From: Eubacteriales bacterium
GTDB lineage: Bacteria; Bacillota; Clostridia; Peptostreptococcales; Anaerovoracaceae
Direction of reading: 5' to 3'
Length of the DNA: 5,241 nt
Assembly (NCBI GenBank): GCA_028691625.1
Contig: JAQUYZ010000163.1
Coordinates: 1-5,241, forward strand
The notes beneath the pieces were generated by a model. It saw only the letters and a program-made list of their open reading frames with translations. It made no database searches and had not been told where the DNA came from. Positions 1-5,179 of the stretch are shown one piece after another. The position numbers were made by a program, and so were the translations under genes. Positions within the stretch are counted from its first letter, which is position 1. The number at the start of each line of letters is the position of its first letter.

Positions 1-177
1 TTTCAGCGCATAGGCCTGCGCGTCCGCTCTTACAAACCCGACGGCTGCCCTGTGAAGAAGATCTGCATTGACCTGCCCTTTTTCAATCACGTGTCTTCTG
101 ACATAGGTTTCATAGACGGAGTCGCCGAGAAAAGCCATCACGGTCGTATTCATAAATGCGATATTCTGTTTTTCCAT
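1..177 (-). CDS. mrnC: Mini-ribonuclease III, N-terminal part (gene runs off the left edge)
   Basis: Mini-III is a dimeric RNase III-like nuclease without a dsRNA-binding domain; in Bacillus subtilis it matures 23S rRNA. The 59 visible residues start MEKQNIAFMNTTVMAFLGDS and contain the family signature FLGDSVYE (16-23), where D19 matches the catalytic aspartate region, then YVRRH (25-29) and HRAA...VRADAQA (42-55). The family is about 130-140 residues, so roughly the first 40 percent is present. The ATG at 175-177 is chosen because AGAGGAG lies five bases upstream; another ATG four bases earlier is in a different frame. In many Bacillota mrnC follows cysS, but here it follows three bactofilin genes, across 76 bases containing a perfect hairpin. 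No promoter was seen in that gap, so it may be read from the bactofilin operon. Family identification is confident; co-transcription is inferred. Confidence 0.9.
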   Translation of the reverse strand, partial: MEKQNIAFMNTTVMAFLGDSVYETYVRRHVIEKGQVNADLLHRAAVGFVRADAQAYALK

Positions 178-195
178 ACATGCTCCTCTGCCTTA

Positions 196-221
196 ATGCC
201 GCCGGATATCTCCGGCGGCAT
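196..221 (-). other. Perfect 11-bp GC-rich hairpin between the last bactofilin gene and mrnC
   Basis: Bases 196-206 (ATGCCGCCGGA) pair perfectly with 211-221 around a four-base loop. On the transcribed minus strand the stem is followed by TTAAGGCAG rather than a run of U, so it is a poor intrinsic terminator; the plus-strand side (CTTTCTG) is not a good one either. It sits about 19 bases upstream of the mrnC start, just before its ribosome binding site. It could be a weak terminator, a 3'-end stabilising or processing stem for the bactofilin mRNA, or a control element for mrnC translation. The structure is directly visible; its role is unknown. Confidence 0.6.
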
Positions 222-253
222 CTTTCTGTACCCTTAGCTCTTCTTATCTATCT

Positions 254-952
254 TTACTCGATTTCATCTTTTGATACATTTACCTTACCCTGCAGCTCTG
301 CCCCCGCACTCATGGATAAGGTCGGAGCCGTAATGGATCCCTTCACCAGAGATGTGCTTGACATGTGAGCGCCCTTCAGCGCTTCGACATTTCCTTTGAT
401 TTTTCCGTCAATGGTAATCAGTTGACCGTTCATGTCGCCGGATAAGGTGCTGTCCTTCCCAATGGTAACATCTCCTCTGGCTTTGATATCTCCGTCGACG
501 ATGCAGCCGCCCAGTTCAATGTTTCCTCCCTCGAGGTCGCCTGCGACCTTACCCGTCACTTTGATATCACCATAGGCAAAAATATCTCCGATCACATTTC
601 CTTCAATCCGGATATGACCCTTGCTGCTTATCGAACCGTTTATTGTTGTCATCGGTGAGATTACACCTACCTCTGAAACAGGCTGGAAGCTTTCGACTAC
701 CGGTTTTTCTTCTTCCTTCCATTCGAACACAGGCGTTTCGGCCGGTTTGGAAACGACAGCATCCTCAGATTTGATGATTACATCGGAACCCTTCTTTTCT
801 TCCGGCGCGGACACTTCGGCCGGAGCCTCGCTCAGCGCTTCCGTTGCTGCATTTTCTTCTTCCAGCTGCTGTTCAACAACCTTTTTCATCAAATCTGAAA
901 AGCTCTCCCCCACATCACTGCCCTTTTGCAGCACTTTATCTAAATCACTCAT
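254..952 (-). CDS. Bactofilin family protein, third of three tandem paralogs
   Basis: Bactofilins are cytoplasmic proteins that polymerise without nucleotide through a right-handed beta-helix core (DUF583) and often bind the membrane. This 232-residue protein has its core at about 97-226, seen as short G-x-I/V repeats such as GDIKVTGKVAGDL (128-140), GGCIVDGDIKARGDVTIG (148-165) and IDGKIKGNVE (181-190). The core aligns without large gaps to the two upstream paralogs. It lacks their N-terminal NNFSxAV motif and C-terminal SEKE-FD motif. Instead residues 1-40 (SDLDKVLQK...SDLMKKVVEQQ) look amphipathic and helical, followed by an acidic, Ala/Pro/Glu-rich linker (about 30-96). The ATG at 950-952 is chosen because GAGAGG lies seven bases upstream; the frame stays open to 1024, but that extension would overlap the preceding gene and is hydrophilic sequence without family similarity. 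It starts 22 bases after the second bactofilin stop, so it is probably co-transcribed. Confidence 0.9.
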   Translation of the reverse strand: MSDLDKVLQKGSDVGESFSDLMKKVVEQQLEEENAATEALSEAPAEVSAPEEKKGSDVIIKSEDAVVSKPAETPVFEWKEEEKPVVESFQPVSEVGVISPMTTINGSISSKGHIRIEGNVIGDIFAYGDIKVTGKVAGDLEGGNIELGGCIVDGDIKARGDVTIGKDSTLSGDMNGQLITIDGKIKGNVEALKGAHMSSTSLVKGSITAPTLSMSAGAELQGKVNVSKDEIE

Positions 953-974
953 CGTTATACCTCTCTTTATATTG

Positions 975-1682
975 TTACATTCCGAAAATAGAATCGAACT
1001 CTTTTTCACTCTGTGAGCTGTCAAGGGCTACACTGACATTACCATGAAGCTTTGCACCCTGGCTCATTGAGATTGTCTGAGAATGTACATCACCGGCCAG
1101 CAGCGCATTTTCCAGGAACTCTGACATCTTGGCAATGGTGAGATTTCCTTTCACTTTTCCGTTCAGTTTGATGCTGTCTGCAATGATATCACCTACAACG
1201 ATCGTGTTCAATCCTACCGTTACGCTTCCCTGCGCTGAAATGTTTCCCTGAATGGTACAGCCGTTTAATGTAAAGCTGTTTCCTGCCAAATCTCCGATGA
1301 TCTTGCCGGTTGCCTTGATGTCGCCGTCGGTCTTGACAGATCCTTTCACGTCTCCGTAAATATCAATATCTCCGCTGGAGGTTATTTCTCCGATGATCAC
1401 CATGGATCTAGAGATTACAGTTGCGGGTGTATCCTCCTGAATCGGCACAACAGTGCTGGCAGTAACGGTTTTCGCATTGTAAAGGAACTTTCTCCGCTCA
1501 ACTTCAATATCCGTTTCCTTCTCCGCATCCGGCTCTTTTACGATGGTCATATCAATTTTTTTAGTTGAGTCAAAAACTGTTTCTGCAACAGCATCCTGTG
1601 GTCTTCCGGTCGGTGCATTCTCATTTCCGGGAAGACCCATTAAGTCCAATACTGCCTTAGAGAAATTATTCTTCGTCGCCAT
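975..1682 (-). CDS. Bactofilin family protein, second of three tandem paralogs
   Basis: This is a 235-residue bactofilin with the beta-helix core at about 88-219: VIIGEITSSGDIDIYGDVKG (95-114), GDIKATGKIIGDLAG (120-134), NGCTIQGNISAQGSVTVG (140-157), LNGKVKGNLTI (173-183) and MSQGAKLHGNVSV (206-218). The N-terminus MATKNNFSKAVLDLMG closely matches that of the first paralog and may be a short amphipathic targeting or interaction helix. The C-terminus ends SEKEFDSIFGM, also like paralog one. The 70-residue linker between is charged and shorter than in paralog one, without a glutamine-rich tract. The ATG at 1680-1682 has GGAGG eight bases upstream. Only 20 bases separate it from the preceding bactofilin stop, so coupling in one operon is likely. 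Membership in the family is certain; its cellular task (shape, division, sporulation or motility) cannot be told. Confidence 0.93.
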   Translation of the reverse strand: MATKNNFSKAVLDLMGLPGNENAPTGRPQDAVAETVFDSTKKIDMTIVKEPDAEKETDIEVERRKFLYNAKTVTASTVVPIQEDTPATVISRSMVIIGEITSSGDIDIYGDVKGSVKTDGDIKATGKIIGDLAGNSFTLNGCTIQGNISAQGSVTVGLNTIVVGDIIADSIKLNGKVKGNLTIAKMSEFLENALLAGDVHSQTISMSQGAKLHGNVSVALDSSQSEKEFDSIFGM

Positions 1683-1702
1683 TCGTTATCCCTCCAAACT
1701 AA

Positions 1703-2575
1703 TTATATCATCATGTCAATATCAAAGGACATGTCCGTTTCTTTTTCACTCAACGGGATATTGACTTCGCCTTGGATTTTCGCTCCCTGGCTCATTGCAA
1801 TGGATGTCGTAGTTACATTTCCGGCCAGAATCGCCTTAGGCTGGAATTTGGCCTCCTTCTCAACGGTTACATTCCCCTTGATCTTACCGTCCAGACAAAA
1901 ATTTTCTCCCTTCACATCACCGACCACCACGGAATCTCCATCAACGGTAATCAATCCGCTTGCAATGATATTACCCTGTACTGCACAAGCGACCAGTTCG
2001 ATGTCTTTGCCGATCAGATCTCCAATCACCTTGCCGTTCGCCTTGATATCACCCTGGGATGCGATCTTACCCTTCACACTGCCCAGAAGTTCAACATCTC
2101 CATCTGCATTGATCTCGCCGATAATAACGGTTCCCTTGGCAATGGTTGTGAGTCCGCCGCCGGAAGGTTTTGGCTGCGTATGATTCGTCGTCTGCGGGAC
2201 CTGCAGCGGCGTCTGCTGCAACGGCGCCTGCTGCGCCTGCGGTTGTGATTGCTGCGGTCCCTCGGTTTGCGGTGCCTGCTGCTGTGTCTGCTGCGCCTGC
2301 TGGGCTGCCAGCATAGCCATAATTCTTTCCTTTGGATTCTGAGCAGTTTGAGAAGTCTCCTCCTTTTGTTCTGCAGTCAGTTCAGTGTCTCTTTCACTAC
2401 CAGCCATTTCGTCTAAAACACCCTCCTCTTCTGAACCGTCTTCAGCAATTGCTTCTGCTTCCAACACTTCCCCCGTCGGTTCTTCACTTATTTCCGCTTT
2501 ATGCTCCGGTTCAACATTTCTGGAAATCCCAATCAATTCTGATACAGCTTGGGAAAAATTATTTTTTACTCCCAT
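1703..2575 (-). CDS. Bactofilin family protein with acidic and Gln/Pro-rich linker, first of three tandem paralogs
   Basis: This is the longest of the three bactofilins (290 residues; typical members are about 120-200). Order: N-terminal motif MGVKNNFSQAVSELIG (1-16), strongly acidic stretch (about 22-75), Gln/Pro-rich low-complexity tract (92-128, 18 of 37 residues Gln), basic-to-glycine hinge (about 132-141), then the beta-helix core (about 142-273) with VIIGEINADGDVELLG (150-165), GDIKANGKVIGDL (175-187), LDGKIKGNVTV (228-238) and MSQGAKIQGEVNI (261-273). The C-terminal tail SEKETDMSFDIDMMI alternates acidic and hydrophobic residues. The ATG at 2573-2575 is preferred over the in-frame TTG at 2591-2593: it places the protein start in register with paralog two and has an AAGGATGG ribosome site six bases upstream. 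It follows the deacetylase stop by 70 bases with no terminator seen. It is presumably a cytoplasmic scaffold; a wall-related role is inferred from that neighbour. Confidence 0.93.
   Translation of the reverse strand: MGVKNNFSQAVSELIGISRNVEPEHKAEISEEPTGEVLEAEAIAEDGSEEEGVLDEMAGSERDTELTAEQKEETSQTAQNPKERIMAMLAAQQAQQTQQQAPQTEGPQQSQPQAQQAPLQQTPLQVPQTTNHTQPKPSGGGLTTIAKGTVIIGEINADGDVELLGSVKGKIASQGDIKANGKVIGDLIGKDIELVACAVQGNIIASGLITVDGDSVVVGDVKGENFCLDGKIKGNVTVEKEAKFQPKAILAGNVTTTSIAMSQGAKIQGEVNIPLSEKETDMSFDIDMMI
2192..2302 (-). repeat. Glutamine-codon-rich low-complexity tract inside the first bactofilin gene
   Basis: This codes for residues 92-128 of the first bactofilin, of which 18 are Gln and most others Ala, Pro or Thr. 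Codons are mainly CAG with some CAA, and the unit CAGGCGCAGCAG occurs twice. It is locally GC-richer than the flanking coding sequence. The tract is imperfect rather than a pure triplet run. It is probably a disordered linker whose length could vary between strains by slippage or recombination. Confidence 0.6.
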
Positions 2576-2645
2576 CTCTAACCATCCTTCCAAATTTGAT
2601 TTTTCTCGGCAGAACTATGCAAGTCCAAGATTTTACAGGCAAATA

Positions 2646-3530
2646 TCAGTAATTTATATAGTTAAACGCTATGGGGCTCACATCGTTTGTGATGCATTCG
2701 AATTTGAAACCCCTTGCTTTATAGTACTCAATAATTCCGGGCAGGGCTGAGACAGTAAAGGATTTGCTGATGCTGTCATGCATGAGCAGAATAATACGAT
2801 CCTTATCTTCTGAAGACTGAACGGTGTTGGAATAGACTGAATTCGCTGTTGCGTTTGCAACTGCATCACCGCTCGAAGCATTCCAGTCATAGTAGGTAAA
2901 ACCTCGCCGTGTCATTTCAGCGATGATCTCGACATAATCCTGCGCACTGTATTTATTGATGCTCCCTCCCGGAAACCGGAAGATCTCAGGTTTAATACCA
3001 GTCGTATTATAAATCAGTTCGTATGTAAGATAAAAATCGTCAAGATAATTCTCGACAGATGCATAAATATTGTTGTACACGTGGGAATAGGTATGAATTC
3101 CAATGGAATGTCCTTCGTCTGAAATCCTTCTGAGGAGATCCTTGTTCTTTTCGCCTTCTTTACCGATAATAAAGAACGTCGCTTTGATATCCTCCTTCTT
3201 CAGGATGTCCAGTATCTCCACCGTCCTGGCTGACGGACCGTCATCAAAGGTAAGATAGACTGTTTTGAGTTCGATTCGTTTCACTTCAGCCTGTGTTGCA
3301 TGCAGATCGGGATACAGCTCCTGATACGCAATGGAAAGGCTGTTCTGACTGCTCTCTTCCACGAGATTCGACTGCGCAAGAACGGTACCGGATTGCATCT
3401 CTGAAATCTGACCCTTATAATTCTTATTGATCACAACAAGGCTTATGGTCGAAATGGTCAATCCGAAAATAAGAAGTAATATAACGGCTACAATCAAATG
3501 TTTGAAGAATCGCACACTTCCAAAATACAT
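2646..3530 (-). CDS. Membrane-anchored polysaccharide deacetylase (NodB/CE4 family)
   Basis: CE4 enzymes are metal-dependent hydrolases that remove N-acetyl (sometimes O-acetyl) groups from sugars; Gram-positive membrane-bound members usually act on peptidoglycan GlcNAc or MurNAc. In this 294-residue reading, residues 9-34 form one transmembrane segment acting as an uncleaved signal anchor, leaving about eight residues in the cytoplasm; a stalk (about 35-88) leads to the catalytic domain outside. All five CE4 motifs are present: TFDDGPS (94-100, catalytic and metal Asp 96/97), HTYSH (146-150, metal His 146 and 150), RFPGGS (185-190), DWN (215-217) and LMHD (249-252, His 251). It should therefore be active. 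The RFPGG form of motif three differs from RPPYG of PgdA, so the exact substrate is open. ATG at 3528-3530 is preferred; a GTG three codons earlier is possible, and neither has a strong ribosome site (AAGAAAG lies eight bases upstream of the ATG). It is first gene after a strong promoter, ahead of three bactofilins. Confidence 0.92.
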   Translation of the reverse strand: MYFGSVRFFKHLIVAVILLLIFGLTISTISLVVINKNYKGQISEMQSGTVLAQSNLVEESSQNSLSIAYQELYPDLHATQAEVKRIELKTVYLTFDDGPSARTVEILDILKKEDIKATFFIIGKEGEKNKDLLRRISDEGHSIGIHTYSHVYNNIYASVENYLDDFYLTYELIYNTTGIKPEIFRFPGGSINKYSAQDYVEIIAEMTRRGFTYYDWNASSGDAVANATANSVYSNTVQSSEDKDRIILLMHDSISKSFTVSALPGIIEYYKARGFKFECITNDVSPIAFNYINY

Positions 3531-3593
3531 AACACACACTTTCTTAACACAGCAACAGTACTGGCCGACTGCGTAAGGGAACAGCCCAGGATA

Positions 3594-3622
3594 ATTATAT
3601 CTGTCCTGTCGATGTTTTTCAA
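3594..3622 (-). promoter_or_regulatory. Sigma-A-type promoter for the deacetylase-bactofilin operon
   Basis: On the minus strand TTGAAA (3622 to 3617, five of six consensus bases) is followed after exactly 17 bases by TATAAT (3599 to 3594, perfect). Transcription would start near 3587, giving a leader of about 57 bases before the deacetylase ATG. The spacer contains the tandem pentamer GACAGGACAG. No terminator is visible between the upstream phosphoesterase stop and this promoter, so some read-through from that gene is possible. The match is strong by eye but untested. Confidence 0.8.
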
Positions 3623-3663
3623 CAGATTTCAGTTCTATTTGCTATAAAATTTATTCCAAATAC

Positions 3664-4206
3664 TCAAAATCGGTCGCTGTCATTCAGCATGTTTTTGATC
3701 ATCCCCGATTCTGTTTTACGGAATTGAGTTATATCCGCATAAAGAATTGTTGCGTCAATAGAATCGCAGGTCACAGTAGCGACCGCATAGGAGCCTTTTC
3801 TGCCTCCTGCCGGCAGGGAAAGGCTTCCCGGGTTTAAAAGGAAAAGACCTTCGGCCTCATAGAACAGCGGGATGTGGGTATGTCCAAAAAAAACAGCCTT
3901 GCATTGAAGGGATTCTGCCTTGTACATGATGTTTTCGTAGCTTTGCTTCACACTCTCCATGTGACCGTGGGAGAGAAATATATTCCCGAAGTCTGTTTCC
4001 AGGATGTGGTATCCATCCCTTGAAAAAGACCCGTCCATATTGCCCTTCACCCCGATCAGAGGAACGTTAAGCTGCTCCTTCATTATTTTTGCGTCATTCC
4101 AGTGATCCCCAAGATGCACGATCAAATCGATTTCTTCAAGCGTATGGTATACTTCTATTGCTTTGTCGATCCTTCCATGGGTATCACTGATTACATAGAT
4201 TCTCAA
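3664..4206 (-). CDS. YfcE/MJ0936-type metallophosphoesterase (phosphodiesterase)
   Basis: This is a small cytoplasmic calcineurin-like phosphoesterase, 180 residues, the normal length for the YfcE/MJ0936 (B. subtilis YsnB-like) group. Members use two metal ions to hydrolyse phosphodiesters; test substrates such as bis-p-nitrophenyl phosphate are cleaved, but the natural substrate is generally unknown. All metal-site motifs are in order: SDTH (7-10; D8, H10), HLGD (31-34; D34), GNMD (55-58; N56), SHGH (79-82; H80) and GHTH (108-111; H109, H111), followed by LNPGSLSLP (124-132), typical of the family. The start codon is TTG at 4204-4206, supported by the good ribosome site GGAGGG seven bases upstream and by the protein beginning MRIYVISDTHG as in homologs; no alternative ATG fits. 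It lies between a strong terminator and the next operon's promoter, so it is probably its own unit. No functional link to its neighbours is evident. Confidence 0.92.
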   Translation of the reverse strand: MRIYVISDTHGRIDKAIEVYHTLEEIDLIVHLGDHWNDAKIMKEQLNVPLIGVKGNMDGSFSRDGYHILETDFGNIFLSHGHMESVKQSYENIMYKAESLQCKAVFFGHTHIPLFYEAEGLFLLNPGSLSLPAGGRKGSYAVATVTCDSIDATILYADITQFRKTESGMIKNMLNDSDRF

Positions 4207-4232
4207 TATAATTCCCTCCGCGTTCTTCCAAC

Positions 4233-4260
4233 ATAATACGATGAAAAAAGTTTATCACAG
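4233..4260 (-). promoter_or_regulatory. Possible weak promoter for the phosphoesterase gene
   Basis: On the minus strand TATTAT (4238 to 4233, five of six -10 bases) lies 16 bases after CTGTGA (4260 to 4255, three of six -35 bases). The -35 element falls inside the distal arm of the nagB terminator. The predicted start near 4226 would give a leader of about 20 bases that still includes the GGAGGG ribosome site. Because the terminator isolates this gene from nagB, some promoter should lie here; this is the best candidate seen. Confidence 0.35.
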
Positions 4261-4287
4261 AATTTTATTTTCTGCGATAAACTTTTT
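4244..4287 (-). terminator. Rho-independent terminator of nagB
   Basis: Arms 4270-4287 and 4245-4262 form an 18-bp stem around a seven-base loop (4263-4269). Read on the minus strand there is a single G-U wobble (C4275 opposite A4257 on the plus strand) and otherwise perfect pairing. The stem's distal end merges into a six-T run (4249 to 4244). It begins 22 bases after the nagB stop. On the plus strand the wobble becomes an A-C mismatch but a T run is also present, so some bidirectional action is possible. Confidence 0.88.
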
Positions 4288-4309
4288 AAATATAAGAGGA
4301 TCGATTCAT

Positions 4310-5035
4310 TTATAAGAGGTGCAGTGCTTCCTCATCCGCCACCACGGTAAGATTCGGATGCATCTGAAGAATGGATCCTGGCAATGCGGGCGTTACCGGT
4401 CCGGTCAGGACCTGGTTCAGTATTTCGGCTTTATGTGCACCGCTGACACAGAGTACAATCCTCTTTGCCTGCATAATGCTCTTGATACCCATGGTGATGG
4501 CTTTCTTCGGTACCTGGTCTTCCTTCTCAAAGAATCTGGCATTGGCTTTCCGGGTGGTTTCCTTCAGTCGGACGCAATGCGTCAGTTTTTCGAAAGCCTC
4601 ATCCGGTTCATTGAATCCGATGTGACCTTTATGCCCCAGACCAAGAAGCTGCAAATCGATCCCCCCCAGGCTTTCGATGAGTGCGTCGTACTGATCGCAT
4701 TCCTCCTCGATGTTTTCCGTCATTCCGTTGGGGAGGTGAGTGTTTTCCTGCTTGATATTGATATGCTGAAAGAAATTTGTATCCATATAATGGCGGTAAC
4801 TTTGTTCGTGGCTTCCGGCCAGCCCCACATACTCGTCCAGATTTACGGAGCGGGCACCTGAAAAATCAATATCCCCCTTTTGATACCACTCGATAAGCTG
4901 TTGATAAATGCCTAAGACAGTTGCTCCCGTAGCGAGCCCCAAAACACAGTTATTCTTCAATATCACCTGTGCAGAAATCACGTTTGCTGCTTTCCGGCTC
5001 ATATCGCCGTATGTTTTTGCTTTGATAATTCTCAT
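4310..5035 (-). CDS. nagB: Glucosamine-6-phosphate deaminase
   Basis: NagB converts glucosamine-6-phosphate to fructose-6-phosphate and ammonia, the step that sends amino sugars (from GlcNAc, chitin or recycled wall) into glycolysis. The 241-residue length equals that of the short Gram-positive enzymes. Visible features: phosphate-binding loop LGLATGATVLG (32-42), catalytic-acid/base motif NLDEYVGL (65-72, D67), SYRHYMDTNFF (79-89), active-site loop GHKGHIGFNEP (134-144; H138, E143), TMGIKSIMQAK (181-191) and PVTPALPGSILQMH (213-226). Residue 136 is Lys where Asp (E. coli) or Asn (many Gram-positives) is usual, and the phosphate loop has Ala-38 where Ser or Gly is common. ATG at 5033-5035 has a perfect AGGAGG five bases upstream; the in-frame extension to 5089 has no such support. 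It has its own candidate promoter and a strong terminator, so it is probably monocistronic; no operator could be recognised. Confidence 0.96.
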   Translation of the reverse strand: MRIIKAKTYGDMSRKAANVISAQVILKNNCVLGLATGATVLGIYQQLIEWYQKGDIDFSGARSVNLDEYVGLAGSHEQSYRHYMDTNFFQHINIKQENTHLPNGMTENIEEECDQYDALIESLGGIDLQLLGLGHKGHIGFNEPDEAFEKLTHCVRLKETTRKANARFFEKEDQVPKKAITMGIKSIMQAKRIVLCVSGAHKAEILNQVLTGPVTPALPGSILQMHPNLTVVADEEALHLL

Positions 5036-5092
5036 AGATTCCTCCTGATATGTGTGAAAGCCGGCTCCAATCCGGTTACGATCTACCATCTA

Positions 5093-5122
5093 AGGCTACA
5101 TCATTTCTTCTGTCTGTGTCAA
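5093..5122 (-). promoter_or_regulatory. Candidate promoter for nagB
   Basis: A perfect -35 hexamer TTGACA lies at 5122 to 5117 on the minus strand. The -10 is poor: TGTAGC (16-base spacing, 5100 to 5095, preceded by TGA as in an extended -10) or TAGCCT (18-base spacing, 5098 to 5093). It sits between the upstream terminator and nagB, where a promoter is expected. A weak -10 would fit an activated or regulated promoter, but no clear NagR-type or cre operator was recognised. Confidence 0.45.
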
Positions 5123-5139
5123 TACCCGGGAGGAAGAAA

Positions 5140-5171
5140 TGAGCATGCCTATTATTTTTGCGGCATGCTCA
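5140..5171 (-). terminator. Terminator hairpin after the gene entering from the right edge
   Basis: Arms 5162-5171 and 5140-5149 (TGAGCATGCC and its complement) form a perfect 10-bp stem with a 12-base loop. On the minus strand it starts eight bases after the putative stop at 5180-5182, is preceded by an A run and followed by TTTCTTCC. On the plus strand it is followed by CTC and seven T (5175-5181), which is the better U tract, so the element could stop transcription from both sides. No plus-strand gene needing it was found, so service of the minus-strand upstream gene is preferred. Confidence 0.7.
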
Positions 5172-5179
5172 CTCTTTTT

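Noticed and set aside
953..1024. N-terminal extension of the third bactofilin
   Set aside because: It would overlap the end of the second bactofilin, while the ATG at 950-952 has a good ribosome site at normal spacing.
1713..2248. Two long plus-strand open frames opposite the first bactofilin (about 156 and 158 codons)
   Set aside because: They are antisense to a clear family gene; repetitive beta-helix codons often leave the opposite strand open. No ribosome site or recognisable domain supports them. The same applies to the plus-strand frame at 621-1016.
3540..3593. Riboswitch or structured leader before the deacetylase
   Set aside because: The roughly 57-base leader is too short for known riboswitch classes and shows only weak pairing (CTGG with CCAG).
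3623..3663. Terminator after the phosphoesterase
   Set aside because: Only a 5-bp AT-rich pairing (ATTTG with CAAAT) was found, without a T run.
4319..4861. 180-codon plus-strand open frame inside nagB
   Set aside because: It is antisense to nagB, which carries all its active-site motifs; the antisense product shows no recognisable features.
5060..5092. Possible NagR/GntR-type operator (GGTAGATCGTAACC) and the CCGG repeats upstream of nagB
   Set aside because: Only three base pairs of dyad symmetry are present and the sequence does not resemble known amino-sugar operators closely enough to call.
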